Source of the DNA: Bacillota bacterium
GTDB lineage: Bacteria; Bacillota; Bacilli; Paenibacillales; NBRC-103111
Direction of reading: 5' to 3'
Length of the DNA: 64,000 nt
Assembly (NCBI GenBank): GCA_023386955.1
Contig: JAEWIS010000026.1
Location: 1-64,000 of the forward strand
Both the position numbers and the translations under genes were made by a program. The notes under the pieces were generated by a model. That model searched no databases, had not been told where the DNA came from, and saw nothing but the letters and a program-made list of their open reading frames with translations. Each line of letters opens with the position of its first letter. The first letter of the stretch is position 1. Positions 9,217-18,022 of this stretch are shown here, piece after piece.

Positions 9217-9403
9217 AACGGAACTCAGCAACTCTTAAAGACGAAAAATCCGGTGTTTTTCCCTGCTACGGAACTGAGCGGCTCTTAGAAGCATAATCGG
9301 GCCATCCAGCATGTCTGCAGCCCGGCTAAGGGCTTCTGAGTTCCGTTATAATCCGAGCAAGCCCGTTTTCAGCGGCTAAGGGCTTCTGAGTTCCGTTAGA
9401 ATC
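9217..9403. repeat. Palindromic repeat array A (GTTCCGTTA family, fwd-fwd-inv-inv)
   Basis: The 480-base gap between the two glycosidase genes holds four copies of a ~25-base unit starting at about 9217, 9269, 9323 and 9373, a period of about 51. The first two read TAACGGAACT, the last two GGCTTCTGAGTTCCGTTA in the opposite sense. The last two are identical over 26 bases (9323-9348 and 9373-9398). Related arrays occur at 20188, 21789, 34187 and 44474. No coding sequence is seen in the rest of the gap. Confidence 0.75.
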
Positions 9404-9532
9404 CGGCATAACCAAACAGCCATCGCCAAAGTGAAAATACCGGGCACACCTGCCTATGGGGGCAGCGCCAACGTATAACTCCCCATAAGCCGGCTGCCAC
9501 CACCAAGCCGAATCAGGAGAAGAGGAGAGACC

Positions 9533-10432
9533 ATGAAGAATAAGGACCTGCAAATTCGCGACCCGTTTGTGCTTCCGGTTCAGGAAAAGCAATTATATTA
9601 CTTATTTGGAAGCACGGAAAAGAATATCTGGGGAGAAGGAACCGGCTTCGATCTGTATATCAGCCGGGATTTGGAGGAGTGGGAGGGGCCGTTCCCCGCT
9701 TTCCGCCCGGATGAGAACTTCTTCGCCAAACGTAATTTCTGGGCACCAGAGGTGCATTCCTACAAGGGAAGCTTCTATATGCTGGCCACCTTCCGCAGGA
9801 CGGATAATGAGCTGTTGGGCACCGCCATTCTGGCTGCCGACCGGGTGGAAGGACCGTATTTGCCCCACAGCAGCGGACCTGTTACACCTGCGGAGTGGGC
9901 CTGTCTGGACGGAACCCTCCATGTGGATGCGGCAGGGGAGCCGTGGATGGTTTTCTGCCATGAATGGACGCAAACGGGAGACGGGGAGATCTGCGCCATG
10001 CGGCTGAATCCCGATCTGAGGGGTGCAGCCGGGGAGCCGGTGCGGCTGTTCAGCGCCTCCCAGGCTCCTTGGACGGAGCGGCTGGCCTCCAAATCCACAC
10101 CGGAGCGGGCGGTGTATGTGACGGACGGTCCGTTTCTGCACCGGGACGAGGAGGGAAGGCTATTGATGCTGTGGGCCAGCTTCTCCGGCAACCGGTATGC
10201 CCAAGGGGTGGCTGTATCTCTCGGCGGCGGAATTATGGGCCCTTGGGTCCATCAGCCGGAGCCGCTGTACCGGGAAAACGGGGGGCACGGCATGCTGTTC
10301 CGCACCTTCGGCGGAGAGCTGATGCTGGCGCTGCATGCGCCTAACCGGACACCGGAGGAGCGGCCGCTGTTTCTTCCAGTTGCGGAAGGAAGCGGCGGAG
10401 GACTTTCCGTGAGGCTGCTGCGGGAGGGATGA
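9533..10432 (+). CDS. Glycoside hydrolase family 43-like enzyme
   Basis: Protein of 299 residues, cytoplasmic (no signal peptide), with a five-bladed beta-propeller pattern. GH43 landmarks are IRDPFVL with Asp10 as probable base, NFWAPEVHSYKGSFYML, CLDGTLHVD with Asp126 as pKa modulator, and CHEW with Glu144 as probable acid. The ATG follows AGAAGAGGAGAGACC. The length fits a single-domain member without the C-terminal beta-sandwich. It probably trims arabinose- or xylose-type side chains from the sugar imported by the same locus; the substrate is inference. Confidence 0.8.
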   Translation: MKNKDLQIRDPFVLPVQEKQLYYLFGSTEKNIWGEGTGFDLYISRDLEEWEGPFPAFRPDENFFAKRNFWAPEVHSYKGSFYMLATFRRTDNELLGTAILAADRVEGPYLPHSSGPVTPAEWACLDGTLHVDAAGEPWMVFCHEWTQTGDGEICAMRLNPDLRGAAGEPVRLFSASQAPWTERLASKSTPERAVYVTDGPFLHRDEEGRLLMLWASFSGNRYAQGVAVSLGGGIMGPWVHQPEPLYRENGGHGMLFRTFGGELMLALHAPNRTPEERPLFLPVAEGSGGGLSVRLLREG

Positions 10433-10455
10433 GCAGCTCCGAGGACTCCCAAGTG

Positions 10456-10492
10456 TGGCCGCCACTTCAGGCTTAAGCAGTGCGGCCATTTC
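10456..10492 (+). terminator. Probable terminator after the GH43-like gene
   Basis: TGGCCGcCACT pairs with AGTGCGGCCA around a 12-base loop, followed by a short T-rich stretch. The T run is weak, so termination efficiency is uncertain. Confidence 0.5.
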
Positions 10493-10606
10493 CTTCGCAG
10501 ACGGGCTTCCGAACCGGCGGCGGGCAGGAGGTTTTGTTTGACCGCCCTGATCAGCACGTGTACAATTAGGCGTGTCTGACAACCCACAACACCACCGGGG
10601 GAGCAT

Positions 10607-11533
10607 ATGAAAATCGGCTTTCGCACCTTAAAAACGGCCATTGGCGTAGCCTTATCCGTCTTTATCGCCCAATCGCTGGGCTTGCAATATTTTACCGCGG
10701 CGGGAATCCTGACCCTGCTCTGCATCCAGAAATCCCGCAAACAATCCTTTCAGGCGGCCCTGAGCCGCCTCTTTGCTTGCTTAATTTCCCTGTTCGCCTC
10801 TACGCTGTTGTTTGAAGCCATCGGGTACGGGGCGTATACTTTTCTGGTTCTGCTGCTGTTCTTTATCCCGCTGACGGTGCGCCTTGGCATCCACCAGGGA
10901 ATTGCCAGCAGCATCGTTATCGTGATGCATGTTTACATGCATGGGCAATGGGAATGGAGCTTTTTCCTGAACGAAATTTGCGTCATTCTCATCGGTCTCG
11001 GCGTGGCCTTGGCCGTGAACTGGTATATGCCCAGCATCGACAAGGAGCTGAACCGGCATAAGGACCAGGTGGACGGTCTTATTGCCGCTATTCTGAAGGA
11101 AATTTCCCTGTATCTGAAGGAAGGGCAAACCTCCTGGGACGGCAAGGAACTGCTGCTTCTGGGGGACACCCTGCGCAAAGCCTCCGAGCTGGCTGTCCTC
11201 GACGACGAAAACAGCCTGCACCGCAAGGACAATTCCTACCGGCATTATTTCGGCCTGAAGCGTCGGCAGTACGAAATTCTCGACCGGATGCTGCCTGCTG
11301 TCTCCGGCATCTCCATCCAGATGGAGCAGGGCCACCGGATCGGGGAGCTCATCGAAGAAATGAACGCGCATATGAGCGGCGGGATTCCTTCGCCCCATCT
11401 CGGAGAGAAGCTCCGCAGCATCCGGGAATTCCATAAGCTGCTCCCCATGCCGGTAACCCGGGACGAATTCGAGAACCGGGCCAGCCTGTATGCCGTGGCC
11501 AATGAGCTGGAGCGGTTTATTGAGACGCTGTAG
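10607..11533 (+). CDS. Aromatic acid exporter family (FUSC/ArAE_1-like) membrane protein
   Basis: Protein of 308 residues with an N-terminal membrane half: MKIGFRTLKTAIGVALSVFI, then about five to six helices ending near YMPSIDKELNRH at residue 150. The C-terminal half is cytoplasmic and helical, the layout of the ArAE_1 family with its C-terminal domain (YqjA-like). The ATG follows GGGGGAGCAT. It is a single gene between two terminators. The family is linked to export of aromatic or amphipathic compounds, but no substrate is shown here. Confidence 0.75.
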   Translation: MKIGFRTLKTAIGVALSVFIAQSLGLQYFTAAGILTLLCIQKSRKQSFQAALSRLFACLISLFASTLLFEAIGYGAYTFLVLLLFFIPLTVRLGIHQGIASSIVIVMHVYMHGQWEWSFFLNEICVILIGLGVALAVNWYMPSIDKELNRHKDQVDGLIAAILKEISLYLKEGQTSWDGKELLLLGDTLRKASELAVLDDENSLHRKDNSYRHYFGLKRRQYEILDRMLPAVSGISIQMEQGHRIGELIEEMNAHMSGGIPSPHLGEKLRSIREFHKLLPMPVTRDEFENRASLYAVANELERFIETL

Positions 11534-11553
11534 CAAAATTCGGCCCCCGGCTT

Positions 11554-11582
11554 AAAGCCCTCTTGAACAAGGAGGGCTTTTC
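11554..11582 (+). terminator. Intrinsic terminator after the ArAE-like gene
   Basis: AAAGCCCTC and GAGGGCTTTT form a nine-base stem ending in T residues. It separates this gene from the TetR regulator promoter. Confidence 0.75.
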
Positions 11583-11592
11583 ATGTTACTCT

Positions 11593-11615
11593 AAAACTGA
11601 TCAATGATCAGTTTT
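11593..11615. promoter_or_regulatory. Perfect palindrome, probable TetR operator
   Basis: AAAACTGATC (11593-11602), centre AAT, then GATCAGTTTT (11606-11615) is a perfect 23-base inverted repeat. It ends 18 bases before the regulator start, where a TetR protein would bind to repress its own operon. Confidence 0.7.
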
Positions 11616-11633
11616 TTGGGAAAGGAGAGGAAG

Positions 11634-12236
11634 ATGAAAAAAGCGGAGGAAATGAAGGAACGGATTATCCGGAGCACTATTGAGCTTATTGAGCAGGGAA
11701 GCGGTGATATCGGAGAGATTACCACCCGGATGATCGCCGAAAAGACGGGAATCGGTATTAGTCTGATTCATTATCATTTTCAGACCAAGGAAAGACTGGT
11801 GGAGCTTTGTGTCCAGCGGATCATTACCGGTGTTATTGAGAATTTCCGGCCTTCCGTTGCCGCGGCTGACAGCCCGCTTGTACGGATCACGGCTGTGGCG
11901 CGACAGGTCGCCGATTTCCTCGCGGCCAATCCGGCTATCTCGCGGATTTCGATTCTTGGCGACTTGACCCAGCCTGCACTGCAGGATAATACCGCCTTGA
12001 CCATGGCGGGATTTTCTGCTGCCTGGCAAGGGGGAAAAAGCAGCAGCGGCAACCCAGCGGCTCTGAACGTAAAAACAGCGGTTTTTGCCTTAACCGCCCT
12101 TATCCAGTCGGCTTTTTTGAGGAAGGAACAGAGCCGGGAGCTGTTCGGATATGATATGGAAAACAAAGAGGAGCGCGACCGCTTTATCGGCTGGATGGCG
12201 GAACGCTTATTTAGGAGTGATGTCCATGAATCATAA
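11634..12236 (+). CDS. TetR/AcrR-family transcriptional regulator
   Basis: Regulator of about 200 residues. The N-terminal DNA-binding domain includes KERIIRSTIELIEQGSG, ITTRMIAEKTGIGISLIHYH and FQTKERLVELCV, a typical TetR helix-turn-helix; the rest is a helical ligand-binding domain. The ATG at 11634 has AAAGGAGAGGAAG directly upstream; the in-frame ATG at 11604 lies inside the operator palindrome and is unlikely. It overlaps the next gene by 11 bases, so the pair is an operon. The inducer is unknown. Confidence 0.88.
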   Translation: MKKAEEMKERIIRSTIELIEQGSGDIGEITTRMIAEKTGIGISLIHYHFQTKERLVELCVQRIITGVIENFRPSVAAADSPLVRITAVARQVADFLAANPAISRISILGDLTQPALQDNTALTMAGFSAAWQGGKSSSGNPAALNVKTAVFALTALIQSAFLRKEQSRELFGYDMENKEERDRFIGWMAERLFRSDVHES

Positions 12237-12837
12237 ATTCGGGTTGATTTCATCGTTGTCTGCACTGGTCTGCACGGTATTGTTCCTGATAGGACTCGTC
12301 ATCGTAAACGACGGCTTGAATTATTGGTCCTGCCTGGTGCTGAGCTGGGCCTATATCTGCACGGCCTGTGCACTTGCCCAGGAGGCTCCGGCAGACCGGA
12401 AAGGTGTTGCAGGAGCAGGGATTGCTATTGCGGCTGTGTATTCTCTGCTGACCAACCTGGTTTATTATACTCAGCTGACTACCGTGGCGCAGGATGCGGC
12501 AGGCCAGGAGGTGCTCCGGGTGTTTCGTTTCCAGCAGGGAAGCTGGATGTTTGGTTTGGATCTTCTCGGATACGGACTAATGGCGCTGTCCACTTTCCTG
12601 ATCGGGCTCTCCATGATGCCAATAGCCCCCGGGGATAAAGCACTGAAGTGGATGCTGATGCTCCACGGCCTCTTTTTCCCGGTCTGTGTGGTAATGCCGA
12701 CACTTGATGTTTTCCCGGAAGGCAGCGGCGGCAACGGAGGGATTTATGCTCTGATGGGATGGTGCGTGTATTTTGCACCGGTGATGGCCCTGTCTGCTTG
12801 GCACTTTATGCAGCGCTCACGGGTATTTGGGCGCTGA
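12226..12837 (+). CDS. Six-helix membrane protein, partner of the TetR regulator
   Basis: Unrecognised integral membrane protein of about 203 residues with six predicted helices (for example LISSLSALVCTVLFLIGLVI near the N terminus, FGLDLLGYGLMALSTFLIGL in the middle, and a last one ending AWHFMQRSRVFGR). ATG 12226 has TTAGGAGTG eight bases upstream; ATG 12220 is an alternative. It overlaps the TetR gene, so it is the likely regulated target. Its 3' end overlaps the convergent kinase gene on the other strand by 32 bases. I see no enzymatic motif; the fold is reminiscent of DUF998-like proteins, but this is weak. Confidence 0.75.
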   Translation: MNHKFGLISSLSALVCTVLFLIGLVIVNDGLNYWSCLVLSWAYICTACALAQEAPADRKGVAGAGIAIAAVYSLLTNLVYYTQLTTVAQDAAGQEVLRVFRFQQGSWMFGLDLLGYGLMALSTFLIGLSMMPIAPGDKALKWMLMLHGLFFPVCVVMPTLDVFPEGSGGNGGIYALMGWCVYFAPVMALSAWHFMQRSRVFGR

Positions 12838-15121
12838 AGCGGACCCCCTTGCCCGGAGAGGTGGATAGCTCGTAGCTGCCGTCCAGGGACAGCACTCTGC
12901 TTTTCAACTGTTCTAAGCCTTGGCCGGAGGAGCCGATTTCCCGGACGGTTGGCTGCCGTTCCTCAAATCCCACTCCGTTATCGGAATATTCCAATTCAAC
13001 AAAACTCTCACGGTATTGCAGCACAAACTCAATTTCGGAGGCGCGTGAATACTTTTTGGCGTTATTCAAAAGCTCCTGGATCATCCGGAATAGATGCTGC
13101 TTCATCTCCAGCCCCTGCTTCTCGATCAACTGGGTGCCCATAACGGAAAACTCGATTTTAAATTCAGCGGTTGCCCGCTCCACATGGAACAGCTTGTTCA
13201 GCGCTTCCACCAGCCCGATATCCCGCAGCATATATGGGTGAAGCTCGAAGCAGCTTTGCCGCAAGCCCGCGTTGATCATATCAATAAAATCGGCGGCGGC
13301 ATCCAAGGAGGCTTGCACCTCAGGCGTAAGCATATGCTGGGAGTGGATCGTCTGGAGCCTGCGTTTCAGAAAGAACAGATCCTGCATGGTGCTGTCATGA
13401 ATATCCATGGCAATGCGGACCCGTTCCTTTTCCTGAAGACTGAACATCAGCTTGCGGAACCACCGGATGTTCTCCGCGTCCTCCTCCTTGGGAACCAGGG
13501 AGGAGAGGGTTTGGATTTTATTGTCCAGCATGCGGATCAGCTGCACATTCTCCAGGGAAACAGCCAGGTAGGTGAGAATCAACTGAAGCCAATGGACCTC
13601 CTCCAGCCCAAGTATGGTGCCGGTATTTTTTTCGGTTACAATCAGATAAGCGGTGAAATCCTCCTGCTGTGTAATCTCAAAGCAGGTATAGGGGCCGTTT
13701 TCCGGCAAATCCTCCTCGATCAGCTTTTCCGCCAGTTTTTCATCCACATTCCCCACTGTGATCATTTCCGTCTCCCTCTGGGAACGGAGCATAATGGCTG
13801 CTCCCCGCACCTCCAGTGTCTCAGCGATATCCTTCAGTATAATCTCCCGCATTTCCTGGAAGCTGGAGATGGTCCCCAGATTGCGGGATATCTTTTTTAA
13901 CGCCATTTGCAGCCGGTACTTGCGCGGAAACAGGGTGGGCTCCAGTTTGGCTGTCAGATTTTCCAGAGAATACAGGATGAACGAGGTCCCGGTCAGCAGG
14001 ATAAAAAACACCAAAGCCAGCTGTTCCCCGGTAGCAGTCTCGTCAAACAAAAGCTTGATCAGCCCCATAAACAAAAGGCTGGGCAGGAAAGCGATAGCCG
14101 TAGTGAAATACATGCGTCTGCTGATGAGATCAATATCGTAGAGCCTCCGTGTAGCCAGCAGGTACACAAAGGTCAACGGGAATATGAAGATAAAGCAGCT
14201 CATTAGAAGGGAATTTGCCAATTCATAGCCCAATAGCACCATGGGTGTAAAGGAAAGCAGAATGACCGGAGCCACGGAGCAGAACAACGCCCAAAAAACC
14301 GCTTTTACAATAAAGGCCAGCGGGCTTTTTTCCCTACGGTGCTTAACATAGGAGCGGATCAGAAGCGTCAGGCAGCCGATGACGCCAAGTCCGCTGATGA
14401 CCAGTGTGGAAATTCTACTGAAAAGATACAGTTCTACCGTGTGCATAGTTGTAAATAAAGTTAAGGCATTGAGAACAACAGGAAGGACAATGATATAAAG
14501 ATACACCTTTACCAAGCTGTTCGGAAATCCGTAAGAGCCTTTCTCCTGCAAGAATGCATTGAAGAAATGAAGAAAAAGGGCTGGCATCAGCATCATAAAA
14601 GTAGTGATTAAAAACTTGCCTGAGGGCTCTCCCCGGATGGAGGTGGCGAGACTCATGAAAATGAAGGCAATATCCAAAAAAACCGCTGACAAGTACACGG
14701 CGGATGGCGAATTGCGCACACGTTTATAAATAATGACCGCAAGCAGCAGACTAACAAATTCCGCAAGAAAACTTATGGTATCATCCGAGGAAAGAAGCGG
14801 CATGTCTCGCACATTCACTGTCAGGAGGCTTCCATCCCGGTTGACAACGAAATCATCGACTTGGTCCATGGTACGCCAGAGATGAACGAACGGATGGGAA
14901 TCCGGCTCTTTGCCGTTAATGGAGATGATCCGGTCTCCTGCTTGAATCTCTGTGTTTTTGGCGATGTTTCCTTCATTTAAGCTTTCTATAATCCAATGGC
15001 CGCTGCTGTCCTGCTCCAGGTTTATACCGATATAGGGATACCTGAACACGATGAACAAAGCCCAGACTTGATACGCTATAAAAAAAATCATCACTGCCCG
15101 CATGATATTGCGCTTCCACAT
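12806..15121 (-). CDS. ComP-like membrane sensor histidine kinase (copy 1)
   Basis: Kinase of 771 residues, about the size of Bacillus ComP. An N-terminal helix is followed by an extracytoplasmic PDZ-like segment (IQAGDRIISINGKEP), then about eight to nine helices (residues 117-385). A GAF-like region follows (around 410-520), then a HisKA_3 dimerisation box AMDIHDSTMQDLFFLKRRLQ with His575, and a HATPase_c domain (ELLNNAKKYSRASEI, NGVGFEE, GSSGQGLEQLKSR). ATG 15121 follows AGGAAATGGACG. A paralogue lies directly upstream on the same strand behind a terminator. No response-regulator gene is adjacent on this strand; the closest is the NarL/LuxR regulator at 19419. The signal is unknown. Confidence 0.88.
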   Translation of the reverse strand: MWKRNIMRAVMIFFIAYQVWALFIVFRYPYIGINLEQDSSGHWIIESLNEGNIAKNTEIQAGDRIISINGKEPDSHPFVHLWRTMDQVDDFVVNRDGSLLTVNVRDMPLLSSDDTISFLAEFVSLLLAVIIYKRVRNSPSAVYLSAVFLDIAFIFMSLATSIRGEPSGKFLITTFMMLMPALFLHFFNAFLQEKGSYGFPNSLVKVYLYIIVLPVVLNALTLFTTMHTVELYLFSRISTLVISGLGVIGCLTLLIRSYVKHRREKSPLAFIVKAVFWALFCSVAPVILLSFTPMVLLGYELANSLLMSCFIFIFPLTFVYLLATRRLYDIDLISRRMYFTTAIAFLPSLLFMGLIKLLFDETATGEQLALVFFILLTGTSFILYSLENLTAKLEPTLFPRKYRLQMALKKISRNLGTISSFQEMREIILKDIAETLEVRGAAIMLRSQRETEMITVGNVDEKLAEKLIEEDLPENGPYTCFEITQQEDFTAYLIVTEKNTGTILGLEEVHWLQLILTYLAVSLENVQLIRMLDNKIQTLSSLVPKEEDAENIRWFRKLMFSLQEKERVRIAMDIHDSTMQDLFFLKRRLQTIHSQHMLTPEVQASLDAAADFIDMINAGLRQSCFELHPYMLRDIGLVEALNKLFHVERATAEFKIEFSVMGTQLIEKQGLEMKQHLFRMIQELLNNAKKYSRASEIEFVLQYRESFVELEYSDNGVGFEERQPTVREIGSSGQGLEQLKSRVLSLDGSYELSTSPGKGVRFSAQIPVSAA

Positions 15122-15189
15122 CGTCCATTTCCTGCCTTCTGTTAGTATGCTCCCACAAGAATATCATCTTCTTTCGCATTCACCAATAG

Positions 15190-15240
15190 AAAAAGAGATT
15201 GTTCGGTTGATTGCAATAATCAGCCCAACAATCTCTTATG
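15190..15240 (-). terminator. Intrinsic terminator of ComP-like copy 2 (minus strand)
   Basis: On the minus strand AAGAGATTGTTGGGCTGATT pairs with AATCAACCGAACAATCTCTT, ending in a T run. It lies between the two kinase genes, so they are likely separate transcription units. Confidence 0.8.
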
Positions 15241-15257
15241 TAAGGGATGCCGTTTTC

Positions 15258-17585
15258 TTATGCTCTATTGAGCTGGGATCCCGCCGGAAACCGCGCCCAG
15301 AAGGTTACACCTTTGCCCGGAGAGGTGGAAAGCCCGTAGCTGCCGTTCATGGACAATACCCGGCTTTTCATCTGTTCAATGCCTCGCCCGGAGGAACCGA
15401 TTTCCCTGACCACCGGGCGTTTTTCCTCAAACCCCACCCCGTCGTCGGCATATTCCACACTCAGAGCTCCCGTATGAAGCTGCAGGGAGATGCAGACCAC
15501 AGAGGCGCGGGAATATTTCTTGGCATTGTTCAGAAGCTCCTGAATCATGCGGAACACATGCTGCTTAACCTCCAAATCCACCTCCTCGATGGGGGGGATA
15601 TCCGTAGTTGAGAAGTCAATGCGGAAATCACTGGAAGCACGCTCCATCTGCAGCAGCTTCCCCAAAGTAGCCACCAGTCCGATATCCCGCAGCAAATATG
15701 GATGGAGCTCGAAGCAGCTTTGCCGTAAACCTGCATTGATCATATCGATGTAACGTGCCGCCTGCCCCAGGGCCTTCGTCCCTTCGGCGGTCAGCATATG
15801 CTCGTCCTGCACCGTTTCCAGCCTCCGCTTCAGGAAGAACAGATCCTGCATGGTGCTGTCATGGATATCCATGGCAATCCGGACCCGCTCCTTCTCCTGG
15901 AGCCCGAACATCAGCTTCCGGAACCACTGCAGATTGCGGGCCTCCTCTTCCTTGGGCACCACGGAGGAGAGGGTTTGGATCTTGTTGTCCAGCTTGCGGA
16001 TCAGCTGCACATTCTCCAGGGAAACCGCCAGGTAGGTCAGTATCAGCTGGAGCCAGTGCATCTCCTCATGACCCAGCATAGTGCCGGAGCGTTTGGGGGA
16101 AACGGCCAGGTAGGCGGTGTATTCCTCCTGACGGGTGATGGCAAAGCAGACATAGCCGCCATCCTCCTGTTTTTTCTCCTGAATCAACCGGAGAATATGC
16201 CCATGCTCCGCCACCCCTACGGCAATAAGCTCTTCCTTGCCCTCCTCCAGAAGCATGATGGCTGCTCCGGATACCTCCAGGGTATCTACAATATCCTTCA
16301 GAATGATTTCCCGCATTTCCTGGAAGGTGGAGATGGTGCCCAGGTTCCGGGAGATGCTCTTGAGGGCCAGCTGCAGCCTGTATTTCCTGGGGAATAAGGC
16401 CGGTTCCAGGCGCGTTGTGAGATTTTCGAGAATATATAGAACGAAGGAGATGCCTATCAGCTGAATGAAAAAGGCCAGAGCCAGCCGCTCCCCGTTGGCG
16501 GCTTCCCCAAAAAGCAGCCTGGCCGTCCCGGTGAAAATCAGACTGGGAATGATGGCGATGACTACCGTGAACAGAATGCGGCGGGTAATCAAATCAATAT
16601 CATACAAACGCCGTGTGGCCAGCAAATACACGAAGGTCAAAGGGAACAGGAAGATAAACCAGCTCATCTGCAGTGAGTTTAGCCACTCATGCCCAAATAG
16701 AAAGCGGGGCAAAAAGGATAGGAGCATAATTGGCGAAACGGAAAGAAATAAGGAGCAAAAAACGATCCGGATCAGAACGGCAATATGCGGGTTGTCTTTT
16801 TTATATTTCCGGTAAAAGTAAAAGAGCAGCACCAAGTCTCCCGAAATCCCCAGGATGCTGACACCCAGGATCATATTGCTGACCCATTCGTATAATTGCA
16901 CGGAGCCGGTCAAGCCCAAAATGTAAAACATTTGGATCAAAACGGGAACGGCCAGCAGCATGCAATACCATTTCCCCCAGTGATAAGGAAAGCCGGGGGT
17001 GCCCTTTTCAATCAGATATTCATGCAGGAATTTATAGAAGATGACCGGCAAAAACATGATGAAGGTTCCGATCAGCAGCTTGCCTGAAGGGTCTCCTCTG
17101 ACCGAGGTGGTCAGACTCATGAATATGGCTGCTATATTGAGGAAGATTCCGGAGAGATAGAAGGATGATGGCGAGTGTTTAACCTTCCCTGCCAGAAGTC
17201 CGGCAATTAAGAAGCTGGATATCTCAGCCAGCAGTGCAACAATATCATAGGCCGAAATGGAAGAGATGCTGCGCAGATTGATATCAACCGGTATGTTTCC
17301 CCGGCTGGCCCTAATGGTGTCCGCCTGGTCGATGCTTTTGAAGAGCCGGACGGATTCATGCTGGTCAGGGGCGACCCCGTTGACTTCATTAATTACATCC
17401 CCAATCCTGAAATCCAGTTGGGAGGCGATGCTGTAAGCTTCAAAGCTTGCAATCGTCCATTCTTGGGCAGCATTTTTTTGAAGGTTAATACCGGTCAGCG
17501 GGTAGCGGAAAATGAGGATAAGAGCCCAAATTTGATAGATCATAAAAAATAATAGCATTAACCGCGCAAAAACAGTCCTTTTCAT
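15258..17585 (-). CDS. ComP-like membrane sensor histidine kinase (copy 2)
   Basis: Tandem paralogue of the preceding kinase, about 775 residues from ATG 17585 (an in-frame GTG at 17600 is possible; neither start has an ideal ribosome site). It shares the same layout: N-terminal helix, PDZ-like segment (RIGDVINEVNGVAP), eight to nine helices, GAF-like domain, H-box AMDIHDSTMQDLFFLKRRLE with His575, and HATPase_c. Blocks such as LYDIDLITRR, LFPRKYRLQLALKSISRNLG and FQEMREIILKDI are nearly identical to copy 1, while the extracytoplasmic loops differ, which suggests different signals. A 60-codon peptide gene is transcribed divergently from its promoter region. Confidence 0.87.
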   Translation of the reverse strand: MKRTVFARLMLLFFMIYQIWALILIFRYPLTGINLQKNAAQEWTIASFEAYSIASQLDFRIGDVINEVNGVAPDQHESVRLFKSIDQADTIRASRGNIPVDINLRSISSISAYDIVALLAEISSFLIAGLLAGKVKHSPSSFYLSGIFLNIAAIFMSLTTSVRGDPSGKLLIGTFIMFLPVIFYKFLHEYLIEKGTPGFPYHWGKWYCMLLAVPVLIQMFYILGLTGSVQLYEWVSNMILGVSILGISGDLVLLFYFYRKYKKDNPHIAVLIRIVFCSLFLSVSPIMLLSFLPRFLFGHEWLNSLQMSWFIFLFPLTFVYLLATRRLYDIDLITRRILFTVVIAIIPSLIFTGTARLLFGEAANGERLALAFFIQLIGISFVLYILENLTTRLEPALFPRKYRLQLALKSISRNLGTISTFQEMREIILKDIVDTLEVSGAAIMLLEEGKEELIAVGVAEHGHILRLIQEKKQEDGGYVCFAITRQEEYTAYLAVSPKRSGTMLGHEEMHWLQLILTYLAVSLENVQLIRKLDNKIQTLSSVVPKEEEARNLQWFRKLMFGLQEKERVRIAMDIHDSTMQDLFFLKRRLETVQDEHMLTAEGTKALGQAARYIDMINAGLRQSCFELHPYLLRDIGLVATLGKLLQMERASSDFRIDFSTTDIPPIEEVDLEVKQHVFRMIQELLNNAKKYSRASVVCISLQLHTGALSVEYADDGVGFEEKRPVVREIGSSGRGIEQMKSRVLSMNGSYGLSTSPGKGVTFWARFPAGSQLNRA

Positions 17586-17629
17586 GACAAAATTTTGCAC
17601 CTTTCTATTTAAATTTGGAATTTACGTGA

Positions 17630-17638
17630 TATAATGGA
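17630..17638 (+). promoter_or_regulatory. Extended -10 promoter of the 60-residue peptide gene
   Basis: TGATATAAT matches the extended TGnTATAAT motif, about 32 bases before the peptide ATG. No good -35 hexamer is visible. Confidence 0.5.
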
Positions 17639-17670
17639 AGTGAAAACGACAAAAAAAACGAGGTGATAGT

Positions 17671-17853
17671 ATGCAAGCAATATCTTTATCTCCCGGGCTT
17701 TATGCAACTGTCAGAGACCTGAAAGAAAAATTGCAAGCTCAAATGAATCAGGATGTGGAAATTTCTGCAGCCGCTGAGATCAGCGAAACGGAAAAGAAAC
17801 ATGTCTTGAACGCGCTTAAGGATAAGAAAGAACTGCAAGGAGTTTGGTGGTAG
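17671..17853 (+). CDS. Small 60-residue protein ending GVWW, divergent from the ComP-like kinase
   Basis: Unrecognised small protein. A clean AGGTGAT ribosome site, an extended -10 upstream and a long terminator hairpin downstream argue that it is a real monocistronic gene. The sequence starts MQAISLSPGLYATVRDLKEK, has a predicted amphipathic helical middle, and ends LKDKKELQGVWW. There is no signal peptide or membrane helix. ComX precursors are of similar length and carry a modified Trp near the C terminus, and the gene lies next to a ComP-like kinase. However, no ComQ-like prenyl transferase is present and the sequence does not otherwise resemble ComX. A signalling role is therefore only a hypothesis. 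Confidence 0.6.
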   Translation: MQAISLSPGLYATVRDLKEKLQAQMNQDVEISAAAEISETEKKHVLNALKDKKELQGVWW

Positions 17854-17882
17854 AGACATTCTATATTTTACCATTATTGAGA

Positions 17883-17931
17883 AGGCTTGTACATCTGATT
17901 TTTTCCAAAAATCGGGTATACAAGCTTTTTA
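17883..17931 (+). terminator. Terminator after the small peptide gene
   Basis: AGGCTTGTA pairs with TATACAAGCTT, with an inner GATTTTT/AAAAATC stem, and the T run follows at 17926-17930. Confidence 0.75.
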
Positions 17932-18022
17932 TTTACATAAATATATACATTCCTGCTTTCTGCTAAGTCGGAAATTCGGGTTTTCTCCAATGAGTGGCAA
18001 TTCCGGAAAATCCATTGGTGTC

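Noticed and set aside
9323..9398. Two identical 26-base direct repeats separated by 24 bases, resembling a minimal CRISPR
   Set aside because: Only two direct copies, with related inverted copies beside them and similar arrays elsewhere; no cas genes. It is part of the palindromic repeat family.
17671..17853. Direct assignment of the 60-residue peptide as ComX
   Set aside because: Only length, terminal Trp and kinase context agree; no ComQ is present and the sequence is otherwise unlike ComX.
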